From CAHJXF01 sp038254545 (GTDB lineage Bacteria; Pseudomonadota; Gammaproteobacteria; Burkholderiales; Burkholderiaceae_D), in the NCBI GenBank assembly GCA_038254545.1, contig JBBSGB010000013.1, positions 23,691-87,690 of the forward strand: DNA of 64,000 bases. The letters run 5' to 3'. The translations under genes and the position numbers were made by a program. This document shows, piece after piece, positions 46,012 to 54,064 of the stretch. The notes beneath the pieces are model-generated. The model ran no database searches. It saw nothing but the letters and a program-made list of their open reading frames with translations, and was not told where the DNA came from. The first letter of the stretch is position 1; every line of letters starts with the position of its first letter.

Positions 46012-46911
46012 TTACGCGCTCGCAGTCGTCGTCGATGCGGCCTGCGCGATCGACCTGTGCGCGCGTTCGAGCAGCGCGGCCAGCCGCGGCAGGACCGCGC
46101 AGGCGTTGCGCGTCGTCTGTATCGCGAGCGCCTCGACGGAGCACTCGCGCAGCGCGGCGATCTCTTCGGCAATGCGCGGCAACTCGGCCGGCGTGTTGCG
46201 CCCGTCCTTGCCCGCCGCGCTGTAGATCCACGTTGGCGCTATATCGGGCGCATCCGTCTCGAGCACGATCGCGTCGCCGGGTAAATTCCTGGCGAGCGCG
46301 CGAATGCGCAGCGCGCGCTCGAAGGTCGAGGCGCCGCCGAAACCCAATTTGAATCCGAGTGCCGTGTAGTGATCGGCCTGCTGCCGGCTGCCGTTGAACG
46401 CGTGAGCGATGCCGGTCGCATGCACGTCGTCTCGATTGCGCCTCACGCGACGCAGCCCGGCAAGCACCTGATCCTGCGCACGACGCACATGAAGCAGGAC
46501 CGGCAGATCGAAGTCGCGCGCGATCTTCAACTGCTCGTCGAAGAACCAGGTCTGATGCGCGATCGCTTCGCTCGTCGTCAGCGAGGGCACGAACAGGTCG
46601 AGCCCGATCTCGCCGATCGCGACGAAGCGTGGATCGTTCATCGCCGCCTCGACCGCACGACGCAACGTCGCCAGATCCTCGTCGCTCGCGCCCGGCGTCA
46701 GGATCGGATGGATGCCGAGCGCGTATGCGCCGCCGACGGTTTTCTTCGCGAGCCGCGCCACCATGTCGAAATTGGAAACCGCGATCGCCGGAATCACGAT
46801 CGCCCCGACCCCTCGCTCGACCGCAGACGTCTTGACCGCATCGCGATCGCGATCGAACTCGGCCGCGTCGAGGTGGCAGTGGGTGTCGATGATGAAGGGG
46901 CGGTGAGGCAT
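46012..46911 (-). CDS. tatD: TatD-family DNase / metal-dependent hydrolase
   Basis: Metal-dependent 3'-5' exonuclease of the amidohydrolase superfamily, 299 residues. Ligand motifs are IDTHCHLD near the N-terminus, AIGEIGLD (Glu), LPVLLHVR (His) and AHAFNGSRQQA (His). The last part is LETDAPD (Asp), closing with RNTPAELPRIAEEIA. Start MPHRPFIID fits the family; earlier in-frame ATGs add unmatched residues. It precedes comEC and may be cotranscribed with it. Confidence 0.93.
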   Translation of the reverse strand: MPHRPFIIDTHCHLDAAEFDRDRDAVKTSAVERGVGAIVIPAIAVSNFDMVARLAKKTVGGAYALGIHPILTPGASDEDLATLRRAVEAAMNDPRFVAIGEIGLDLFVPSLTTSEAIAHQTWFFDEQLKIARDFDLPVLLHVRRAQDQVLAGLRRVRRNRDDVHATGIAHAFNGSRQQADHYTALGFKLGFGGASTFERALRIRALARNLPGDAIVLETDAPDIAPTWIYSAAGKDGRNTPAELPRIAEEIAALRECSVEALAIQTTRNACAVLPRLAALLERAHRSIAQAASTTTASA

Positions 46912-47050
46912 CGGGTGATTCTCACACGAGCTCGCAGTCATGGGCATCCGCTCATCGGGTGAACGGGGAAGTCCATTGCCCAAGTAAAGCGTGAGGGATG
47001 CGGGTACGCATCAGCGTATGATGTGTATTGTTGCGAACGGAGTACACACC

Positions 47051-47245
47051 ATGCGAACGAATATAGTTATTGACGACAAGCTCATGAAGGACGCTCTTCG
47101 TACGACCGGGGTGAAAACCAAGAGGGAAGTCGTTGAGCTCGGTCTCCTCACCCTGGTTCATTTGAGTAAACAGCAACAAGCGAGGCAGCTCAAAGGCAAG
47201 ATCACGTGGGAGGGCGACCTGGAGGCCATGAGGACCGACAAGTGA
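47051..47245 (+). CDS. vapB: VapB-type antitoxin
   Basis: A 64-residue antitoxin of the Rv0623/VapB2 group: MRTNIVIDDKLMKDALRTTG, a DNA-binding strand-helix unit, followed by the KTKREVVELGLLTLVHL segment and a toxin-binding tail (WEGDLEAMRTD). ATG 47051 gives this classic start. Its stop overlaps the toxin GTG by 4 bp. It should repress its own promoter in the 140 bp gap after tatD. Confidence 0.93.
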   Translation: MRTNIVIDDKLMKDALRTTGVKTKREVVELGLLTLVHLSKQQQARQLKGKITWEGDLEAMRTDK

Positions 47246-47643
47246 TACTCGTCGACTCGAGCGTATGGGTCGATTTCTTTCGAGGTGCGCCGACACCGCA
47301 AGTCGAGAGACTGGATGCTTTGCTTGGAACGACGCATATCGCTGTGGGCGACCTGATCGTGGCCGAAGTCCTGCAAGGCGTGCGGGATGAACGCGAGTTT
47401 CATCAAGTGCGCAGGACGCTGGATACCTTTTATCAGGTTGAACTTGTGGGCAAGGAGATCGCGATACAAGCCGCGCGAAACTACAGAAAGCTTCGCGGCC
47501 TTGGCATTTCGATCCGCAAGACCATCGATACGATCATTGCGACCCGTTGCATCGAAAGCGGCTACGTGCTTCTGCACTCGGATCGTGACTTCGATGCGTT
47601 CGCAACGCATCTTGGTCTGCAGGTCGTGGATTCGGAAAGCTAG
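47242..47643 (+). CDS. vapC: VapC-type PIN-domain ribonuclease toxin
   Basis: A 133-residue PIN-domain RNase. The acidic site is Asp5 in ILVDSSVWVDFF, the Glu in GDLIVAEVLQG, the Asp in RKTIDTIIATRC and the DRDFDAFA region. GTG 47242 overlaps the antitoxin stop (GTGA). Length is normal. The pair forms a type II toxin-antitoxin module inserted between housekeeping genes. Confidence 0.93.
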   Translation: MILVDSSVWVDFFRGAPTPQVERLDALLGTTHIAVGDLIVAEVLQGVRDEREFHQVRRTLDTFYQVELVGKEIAIQAARNYRKLRGLGISIRKTIDTIIATRCIESGYVLLHSDRDFDAFATHLGLQVVDSES

Positions 47644-47762
47644 GACCGGGTTCAGCGACGCGGCGAAGCATTTGCGGCGCCTTTGCCAGGACAGCGGTGC
47701 GCACCGCGACAGGTCAGAGCCTGACGCCCAACACTATAAATTTTGCCGTTGTCGGGGTAGCG

Positions 47763-48650
47763 ATGAGGACGCAGCGTATGAACGGATGTGATCGATGGTC
47801 GCCCTCGCCAATCCATCGCGCGTTGTTTGCCGCACTGCTTGCATCGATGTTAGCGGGCAGCGCAGCAGCGATGGAAGCGGACTGCGCGCCGCAAACGAAG
47901 ATCGACGCCGCGAAGATCAATACGCAGATTGTTCTTGTGGGTGAGTCACACGGCACCAAGGAGTTGCCCGCATTTACGGCGGGCCTCGTTTGCAGCCTGT
48001 TGCGTGCGGGAAAGTCGGTGATTCTTGCCGTCGAGCGCAATGGCGAGGAGCAGGAGGGACTGAATCGCTATCTAGACTCCGAGGGCGGCGACAGCGCCCG
48101 CGACGCGTTGCTGCAAGGCGAGCGTTGGCAATCGAAATATCAGGATGGGCGCGCGAGCCAGGCGATGCTCGAATTGATTGAGTCGATGCGCGCGTTGCGT
48201 CAAGCGGGCCAGCGCATCGGCGTCCTTGCGCTCGGTCGTAACGAGAATCTTAATGTTCCGATGACTGCGGCCGAGCGCGCTCCACTTACGCCTGAAGACA
48301 ACATCCTGCAATCCCGCATCTATGACCGCGCGATGGCCGACAACTTGCTGTTCGCATCGATCTTGTATCGCACCTACGTGATCGTTGCATTGACTGGCCA
48401 TTCGCATACCGCCAAAGGCTATGCGCAGGATCCCGAGTTCCTGCCGATGGGCTATCTCATCAATCAGCAGGCGCCTACCTTCATCATCGGCTTCGAAACG
48501 GGCGGCGGCATGGCTTGGTCGGCAGGAGGAGGCGGCTACAAAGAGAGACCGATCGCGGCGGGCAGGCTCTATCGCGAAGGAACAAAGATCGATGCGGTGG
48601 TGTTCATCGACATGCTGACCGCGTCGCCGTCTGCTCTCCCTCGTCCTTAA
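47763..48650 (+). CDS. Putative Tiki/ChaN/EreA-superfamily secreted protein
   Basis: A 295-residue protein with a signal peptide (HRALFAALLASMLAGSAAA). The opening IVLVGESHGTKELPAF, followed by SVILAVERNGEEQEGLNRYL and the late YVIVALTGHSHT, matches the GE-H...E...GH pattern of the EreA/ChaN/Tiki superfamily (esterases, haem-binding proteins, metalloproteases). No specific family can be assigned. ATG 47763 has GGGG upstream; ATG 47778 is an alternative start for the signal peptide. It stands alone beside vapBC. Confidence 0.75.
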   Translation: MRTQRMNGCDRWSPSPIHRALFAALLASMLAGSAAAMEADCAPQTKIDAAKINTQIVLVGESHGTKELPAFTAGLVCSLLRAGKSVILAVERNGEEQEGLNRYLDSEGGDSARDALLQGERWQSKYQDGRASQAMLELIESMRALRQAGQRIGVLALGRNENLNVPMTAAERAPLTPEDNILQSRIYDRAMADNLLFASILYRTYVIVALTGHSHTAKGYAQDPEFLPMGYLINQQAPTFIIGFETGGGMAWSAGGGGYKERPIAAGRLYREGTKIDAVVFIDMLTASPSALPRP

Positions 48651-48705
48651 CACTAACTTGCGCATCACGGGTGAACAGCGACACTGCCCGGCCCAAGTAC
48701 TCTTA

Positions 48706-49038
48706 TCAACTTTCCAGTTCGCGCGATTTTTTTGGGCGTCCGCCGAGCTTGCCATTGTCGCGGGCGGCAGCCGCCTTGGCGGTGCTTGCCACCCTCCCAC
48801 CGGACGCGCCAATCTGTGCCATCCACTGCTTGGTATCCCAAATGCCTTTCACCAATGTGGGTACGTAAAGGTCTGCGTCGAGCTTGGGCCAATGCGGCCC
48901 GAGGCCTGCAGCCTGTATCTCAATCGTCCGCAAATCGGTCGCTTTTGCTCCAGCCAAGACTTCTGCCTGATCGGCTGGAAATTCAAAGGCGCAGCCGTTG
49001 TTCAACTCCACCTCGATCAAGAAGCGACACAGGCACAT
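48706..49038 (-). CDS. DUF2442 domain-containing protein
   Basis: A 110-residue protein with a DUF2442 domain (VELNNGCAFEFPADQAEVLA, then DLRTIEIQAAGLGPHWPKLD, LYVPTLVKGIWDTKQWMA). A C-terminal Ala/Lys/Arg tail resembles an AT-hook or linker (KLGGRPKKSRE). DUF2442 proteins are small, often near toxin-antitoxin or mobile genes, function unknown. ATG 49038 has GCGGAA upstream. It is 10 bp after the lolD stop on the same strand. Confidence 0.85.
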   Translation of the reverse strand: MCLCRFLIEVELNNGCAFEFPADQAEVLAGAKATDLRTIEIQAAGLGPHWPKLDADLYVPTLVKGIWDTKQWMAQIGASGGRVASTAKAAAARDNGKLGGRPKKSRELES

Positions 49039-49048
49039 CGTGATTCCG

Positions 49049-49750
49049 CTAACCCAACACCCCATCCGTCAAGGTCAACGTCCTGCCCAACCGCGCCGCC
49101 AACGCCGTGTCGTGCGTGACCACCACGAAGCTCGTCTGAAAATTCGCATTCAACTCCATCATCAACGCGAACACTTCCGCCGCCGTGCCGCGGTCGAGGT
49201 TGCCGGTAGGTTCGTCAGCGAGCACGCACGCCGGTTTCGTGACGAGCGCGCGGGCGAGCGCGGCGCGTTGGCGTTCGCCGCCCGACAATTCGCCGGGACG
49301 ATGATGGACGCGATGCGCGAGGCCCACGCGCGCGAGCATCTCCTGTGCGTTTGCGCGAGACTCGTCGACCGACTGGCGCCGGATCCGTAACGGCATCGCG
49401 ACGTTGTCCAGCGCGCTGAACTCGGGCAGCAGGTGATGAAATTGATAGACGAAGCCGAGGCGCTTGTTGCGCACTTCGCCGCGCGCGACTTCCGATAGCG
49501 ACGAGAAGTCCCGGCCGTCGATCGCGACAGCGCCCGAGGTGGGCGTGTCGAGGCCGCCCAGCAGATGGAGCAGCGTGCTTTTGCCCGAGCCCGATGCGCC
49601 GACGATGGCGACGGTTTCGGCGGGCGCGATCGACAACGCCACGTCGCGCAGCACGTGGACCGCGGTCTCGCCGTGACCGAAAGACTTGGCGAGCCGCTCG
49701 CAGCGAAGCACCGCGCCATCGTTGGCGGCCACCATAGGGCCGTCACTCAT
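49049..49750 (-). CDS. lolD: Lipoprotein-releasing system ATP-binding protein LolD
   Basis: ATPase of the LolCDE complex, which extracts outer-membrane lipoproteins from the inner membrane. The 233-residue product has Walker A GASGSGKST and the LolD-specific GFVYQFHHLLPEFSALDNV. The signature is LSGGERQRAALARAL, and Walker B is VLADEPTGNLD. Its start overlaps the permease stop by 8 bp. Confidence 0.96.
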   Translation of the reverse strand: MSDGPMVAANDGAVLRCERLAKSFGHGETAVHVLRDVALSIAPAETVAIVGASGSGKSTLLHLLGGLDTPTSGAVAIDGRDFSSLSEVARGEVRNKRLGFVYQFHHLLPEFSALDNVAMPLRIRRQSVDESRANAQEMLARVGLAHRVHHRPGELSGGERQRAALARALVTKPACVLADEPTGNLDRGTAAEVFALMMELNANFQTSFVVVTHDTALAARLGRTLTLTDGVLG

Positions 49751-51020
49751 AGCGCAAGGCTTGCGCGGGCTCGACTCTTGCCGCGCGCCAGCTCGGATAG
49801 AGCGTTGCGACGAACGAGAGGAATACCGACACGCACCCGATCGCGATCACGTCCGAGAGCCTCAGGTCCGACGGCAATGCGCTGACGAAGTAGATGTTCT
49901 GCGGCAGGAACGCGATGTGGAACACGTGCTCGATGGCGCCCACGATGCTGCCCACGTTCAGCGCGATGACCACGCCGAGAACGATGCCGATGAAGCAGCC
50001 CGCCAGCCCGATCAGCGCACCTTGCACGACGAAGATCGCGAGCACCGATCGCGGCGCGGCGCCCAGCGTGCGCAGGATCGCGATGTCGGACTCCTTGTCG
50101 CGCACGCTCATCACCAGCGACGAGACGAGGTTGAACGCGGCGACCGCGATGATCAGCGCGAGGATGATGAACATCATGCGTTTCTCGAGCTGCACGGCCG
50201 AAAACCAGTTGCGGTTCTGCTGCGTCCAGTCGCGGATCAGCACGTCGTCGCTGATCGCGTTGGCGAGCTTGCGCGTGACCTCGGGCGCGGTCTGCATGTC
50301 GGCAAGCTTCAATCGAATGCCGGTGTAGTTCTGGAGGCGAAAGAGCTTCTCGGCATCGTCGATGTTGATCAGCGCGAGCGTGCTGTCGTATTCGTAGTGG
50401 CCGCTCTCGAACACGCCAACGACGGTGAAGGGCTTGATGCGCGGAACCACGCCGGCCGGCGTGATCAGTCCCTGCGGCGCCACCACGTTGATCTTGTCGC
50501 CTTCGTTCACGCCGAGCGCGCGCGCGAGCTCGGAGCCGAGCACGATGCCGAAGCTGCCGGCTTCGAGGTCGGACAATTTGCCTGCGCGCATCTCGGTCGC
50601 GATATCCGAGACCTTCGCTTCGGCGTCGGGCTGCACACCGCGGATCAGCACGCCGCGCACCACGTCGTCGCGCGTGAGCATCGCCTGGCCCTGCACGTAG
50701 GGTGCGGCCTCGCGCACTTCGGGGACCTGCCTGGCAACGGCTGCGAGCGCGCGCCAGTCGGCGATGCCGTTGTCCGGGTTGAACACCTCGACGTGCGAAA
50801 GCACCGACAACATGCGGTCGCGCACTTCGGTTTGAAAGCCGTTCATCACCGACAGCACCACGATCAGCGCGGCTACGCCGAGCGCGATGCCGGCCATCGA
50901 GATCGCGCCGATGAACGAGACGAAGCCATCGCCGGTCTTGCCGTCGGTATCGACTTCACCGCGACGCCGTCCGGCGCGCGTGTAGCGCAGGCCGACTTGC
51001 CATTCGAAAGGGAGGTTCAC
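49743..51020 (-). CDS. lolC: Lipoprotein-releasing system permease LolC/LolE family
   Basis: Inner-membrane permease of 425 residues. It opens NLPFEWQVGLRYTRA (the usual LolC start), has TM1 with SFIGAISMAGIALGVAALIVVLS, a large periplasmic domain, and three C-terminal membrane segments in the FtsX-like domain. Only one permease gene is present here, suggesting a LolF-type homodimer with LolD, as in many betaproteobacteria. It is cotranscribed with lolD. Confidence 0.93.
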   Translation of the reverse strand: MNLPFEWQVGLRYTRAGRRRGEVDTDGKTGDGFVSFIGAISMAGIALGVAALIVVLSVMNGFQTEVRDRMLSVLSHVEVFNPDNGIADWRALAAVARQVPEVREAAPYVQGQAMLTRDDVVRGVLIRGVQPDAEAKVSDIATEMRAGKLSDLEAGSFGIVLGSELARALGVNEGDKINVVAPQGLITPAGVVPRIKPFTVVGVFESGHYEYDSTLALINIDDAEKLFRLQNYTGIRLKLADMQTAPEVTRKLANAISDDVLIRDWTQQNRNWFSAVQLEKRMMFIILALIIAVAAFNLVSSLVMSVRDKESDIAILRTLGAAPRSVLAIFVVQGALIGLAGCFIGIVLGVVIALNVGSIVGAIEHVFHIAFLPQNIYFVSALPSDLRLSDVIAIGCVSVFLSFVATLYPSWRAARVEPAQALRYE

Positions 51021-51227
51021 GGAAGGAAGAAACCGGCCGAGCGGTGACTGCAGGGCCGTGCGGATCGGCAGATGCGCCGCTCACGACGACCGTGTCAGAA
51101 CGCGCGGGACGTGAAGCACGCGCGCCGATGCGACTCGATCAAAATTTGCAAGACGCGCAGTGTGCCATAGCGATCGAGGCGGTCGCGCCCATCCGCGCTC
51201 GCCCCCTGTGCCCGCTCGCCATGCCGA
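51021..51227. other. Intergenic region upstream of lolC
   Basis: 207 bp with no gene, no repeat and no terminator that I can see. It should hold the lolCD promoter on the minus strand. Confidence 0.4.
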
Positions 51228-51728
51228 TCACTCGCGTCCGTCGGGCCGCGAAGGGTTCGGCGCTGCCTTGCTGGACGGGGCAACGTTGCGCATCAGCAGC
51301 TTGTGCGTGCTCTGCTGCCAGACATCGACCACGAAATCCGTGTTGCCGGTCCGTCTGGTTTTCGAGTCGTGGCGATGATCGAGCAGGAAACTGACGACGG
51401 CCACATCGCCGAACTCGCGCACCGTGAGGTCGCGCACGTTCACCGTCGTGCTCGAATCGTCAGCCTCGCTCTTCAACCAGTCGGCGTTGGCCATCTCGTC
51501 CGGGGACACGGCCGAGCGGACGCCGAAACCATCGGCCAACATGCCGGCGACAGCATCGCGTTTACCAGACCGAAGCGCGTCGAGAAGACCGCGCTCGAGC
51601 ATCAGGTAGTTCGAGACGCTGCGCGTGGCCATGCCGGTTTCGGGACCACGCGCGCCCGGAGGCAGGCGCGACTGCGACAGCGCATCGGTCGAACAGAAGA
51701 TCAGCAGCGCAACGATCAATGACCGCAT
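51228..51728 (-). CDS. Secreted DUF4440/NTF2-like protein
   Basis: A 166-residue protein with a signal peptide (MRSLIVALLIFCSTDALS). The body looks like an NTF2/SnoaL-like fold: ERGLLDALRSGKRDAVAGML, then NVRDLTVREFGDVAVVSF and the final strand TDFVVDVWQQ. Such domains bind small ligands or act as enzymes; the role here is unknown. It is transcribed after the EXORDIUM-like gene but separated by a terminator. Confidence 0.75.
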   Translation of the reverse strand: MRSLIVALLIFCSTDALSQSRLPPGARGPETGMATRSVSNYLMLERGLLDALRSGKRDAVAGMLADGFGVRSAVSPDEMANADWLKSEADDSSTTVNVRDLTVREFGDVAVVSFLLDHRHDSKTRRTGNTDFVVDVWQQSTHKLLMRNVAPSSKAAPNPSRPDGRE

Positions 51729-51772
51729 GGGGGTCCCCGATCACGAGAGGTGAACAAGCGGAGAGGGTAGCG

Positions 51773-51815
51773 CCAAAAACGCGGGGCCGCCCGACGCGTG
51801 TTCGAGCGGCCCCGC
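51773..51815 (-). terminator. Rho-independent terminator after EXORDIUM-like gene
   Basis: On the minus strand a 9-bp stem (GCGGGGCCG / CGGCCCCGC) with a 17-nt loop is followed by a T5 run. It lies about 40 bp after the stop at 51855. Confidence 0.82.
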
Positions 51816-51854
51816 ATCAGATCGAGAGCGGTGAGCGGCGGTCAGCCGCATCGC

Positions 51855-52793
51855 TCAGAGACCGCCCAGGCAACCCTTCTGTCCCGATGAATTCGGATAG
51901 CCGGTGCCCGCGTTGTAGGCCGCATTCGACCATTCACCTTGCACCTTCCACTTGCTGCCGTTTGCAAAGGTGGCGAGTGGGCCGCCGAAGGTCCACGCGC
52001 ACTTGTCGCCGTTCTCGGAGCCGCTCGCGTCATACCACGCGCCGGGATTGGCCGGGTCGGTCACGGCTTCGGCCAACTCGTGCGCGGACACGTTGGCGAT
52101 CGCCGCGAGCCCCTGCGAATGCTGCCCGGAAGAATCGGCCGGATCGCAGCCGGGGTCGCCGTCGAGCTTCCAGAAGAACGCGAACTGCACGGGCTTGCCG
52201 CCGCACGTGCCCGCGCTGTGATAAGCGCAATAACCGGCGTTGCCGCGCGGAACGTCCGTATAGACGGGGTAGTAGCCGTTGCCCGACTGGTCGACCACGA
52301 TGTTGCCCGCCGAGATCTGCTTGCACACCTGAGCGAGGATCGCCGACGTGCTCGCGCCGCTTGCAGCGGTGGACACGTCGATTACGTGCCCCTGATAGGT
52401 CGACGCGGTTCCGACCTTGCCGTTGGTGCCGGTGTATTCGATGTTGGTCTTCGCGTAGTTCGAACCGCCCCAGCCTTCGTAGAAGCTGTCGATGCCAGCG
52501 AGCTTGTCGCCCGGGTTGCTGGCCCAGCTCGGTCCCCAGAAGATGGCCTTGACCGTGGTCGAAGGCAGGATCTTGCCGCCGTGATAAGTCATTAGCGGAT
52601 TTCTCGTCGCGCGCGCGGCGCGACTGCCGGCGAGCTCGCGACTCCAGTGGATCCCCAGCATCGGGGGTTCGTTGCGCTTGGTCAGATCCTGTATGGTCGG
52701 ATCGTAGGGACTGGTGGTCTCTGCATCGTGTGCGAGGGCAATACCGACAAACGCCTGGGCAATCAGCGTGGTCATCAGCAAACTACGTAGCAT
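51855..52793 (-). CDS. Secreted EXORDIUM/phosphate-induced protein 1-like protein
   Basis: A 312-residue protein with a signal peptide (MLRSLLMTTLIAQAFVGIAL). Motifs match the PHI-1/EXORDIUM-like family known from plants and found in some bacteria and fungi: YHGGKILPSTTVKAIFWGPS, the SAHELAEAVTDP motif, and GAWYDASGSENGDKCAW. HELAE (His239, Glu240, Glu243) followed by an Asp looks like a metal site, so a metallopeptidase-like or carbohydrate-related role is possible but unproven. GAGGAG upstream of ATG 52793 sets the start. Cysteines are spaced as in an exported, disulfide-bonded protein. Confidence 0.82.
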   Translation of the reverse strand: MLRSLLMTTLIAQAFVGIALAHDAETTSPYDPTIQDLTKRNEPPMLGIHWSRELAGSRAARATRNPLMTYHGGKILPSTTVKAIFWGPSWASNPGDKLAGIDSFYEGWGGSNYAKTNIEYTGTNGKVGTASTYQGHVIDVSTAASGASTSAILAQVCKQISAGNIVVDQSGNGYYPVYTDVPRGNAGYCAYHSAGTCGGKPVQFAFFWKLDGDPGCDPADSSGQHSQGLAAIANVSAHELAEAVTDPANPGAWYDASGSENGDKCAWTFGGPLATFANGSKWKVQGEWSNAAYNAGTGYPNSSGQKGCLGGL

Positions 52794-52984
52794 GCATTTC
52801 TCCTCTGAGGGCATCGAAGGTCCAACGGGCGGTCGAGCCCTCAATAGACGTTAGGTACGCGAAGGACGGCAAGAAAACCCTGACGGATGGTCGCAACAAA
52901 CGGATGCCGGGTGCTTCGTGTGTGGTGCGCGATATACAAACGTCGTCGTCGCAGGCCGCGACCCAGCCGCTAGAATCGGACCGC

Positions 52985-54064
52985 ATGCATCACCTCGATC
53001 TACTCGTTCCATCGGCCCTCGTCGATCGCACGCTGACCCCTGAACTGCTGCGCGATCAAACGCTGCCGCACCTGTCGCGCGTGTTCGCGCGCGTAGGCAA
53101 GATCGAAGACCTCGTGCTGACAGAACACTCGCCGCTGACGCCGTGGCAGTCGTGGGTCTTCGGCGTGCAGGCGGGGTCGGACGCGAGCAGCGCCATCAAC
53201 CTCGCCGAGCTTTGGGCGATGGCCTGTGGCTTCGCGCCGGCATCGAATCGCGGACGATGGCTGGCCGAACCCGCGCATTTCGTGATCGCACACGACCACT
53301 TGCGGCTGGACGACCCGCATGGTCTGGGCATCACGATCGCCGAGGCGCGGGCGCTGGCCGATGCGATCGAGCCGGTGTTGTCCGAGGCGGGATGGCGGCT
53401 CGAACCGATCGAGCCGGCGACGTTGACGCACTGGCTCCTGCATCGCGACGATGGGCTCGACCTCTCGGGCGCCGCGATCGAGCGTGCGATCGGCGACAAC
53501 GTTGCCGAGTGGCAGCCGCGAGTGCATGGTGAATCGAACGACGCGCCCAACGCTGGAAGCGGCAATGCCGCGCTCGACTGGCGTCGATGCAGCAACGAGA
53601 TCCAGATGCTGTGGTTCGGCCATCCGGTCAACGACGCGCGCGAGGAGCGTGGGCTGCCGTCCGTCAACACGCTATGGTTGTCGGGCAATGGCGCGCCGCC
53701 GTCGCTCTTGCCGCACTATTGCGCGATCGATTCGAGCCTGCCGCTGCTGGCATCGCTGCCGGTCGAACCCGATGCGACGCGCGCGCTGGAAAGCTTCGAC
53801 GGATTCATAGTCGCAGAGCGCACCGACGACTGGAGCGGCTGGCGCATACAACTCGAAACGCTCGATGCGCGCGTCGGTGCGCTGCTGGAAGATCAACGCA
53901 AGGGCGCGATCGGCGAACTGACGATCGTCCTGTGCGGACGCGACCGCATCAGGCCGTTGCGCGTGGCGCCGCGCGACCTCGGCAAGTTCTGGCGCGGATG
54001 GGGCGCAGCTGCATCGCTCGCGGATTTCTTTACCGATCACGTCGAGCCGGACGCGAGCGCATGA
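52985..54064 (+). CDS. Conserved protein encoded immediately upstream of recJ
   Basis: A 359-residue protein without signal or membrane segments. It corresponds to a conserved betaproteobacterial protein that typically precedes recJ and is sometimes annotated as a phosphoglycerate-mutase-like or regulatory protein (COG4255-like). Visible conserved stretches are LLVPSALVDRTLTPELL, LTEHSPLTPWQSWVFG, ANFVIA-like PAHFVIAHDHLRL and NEIQMLWFGHPVNDAREERG. No enzyme motif is clear. Its stop overlaps the recJ ATG by 4 bp, so it is translated with recJ. Confidence 0.75.
   Translation: MHHLDLLVPSALVDRTLTPELLRDQTLPHLSRVFARVGKIEDLVLTEHSPLTPWQSWVFGVQAGSDASSAINLAELWAMACGFAPASNRGRWLAEPAHFVIAHDHLRLDDPHGLGITIAEARALADAIEPVLSEAGWRLEPIEPATLTHWLLHRDDGLDLSGAAIERAIGDNVAEWQPRVHGESNDAPNAGSGNAALDWRRCSNEIQMLWFGHPVNDAREERGLPSVNTLWLSGNGAPPSLLPHYCAIDSSLPLLASLPVEPDATRALESFDGFIVAERTDDWSGWRIQLETLDARVGALLEDQRKGAIGELTIVLCGRDRIRPLRVAPRDLGKFWRGWGAAASLADFFTDHVEPDASA

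Noticed and set aside
47051..49038. vapBC plus neighbouring genes as a defence island
   Set aside because: Only an ordinary VapBC pair, a Tiki/EreA-like protein and a DUF2442 protein are present; no restriction, retron, CBASS or CRISPR genes are seen.
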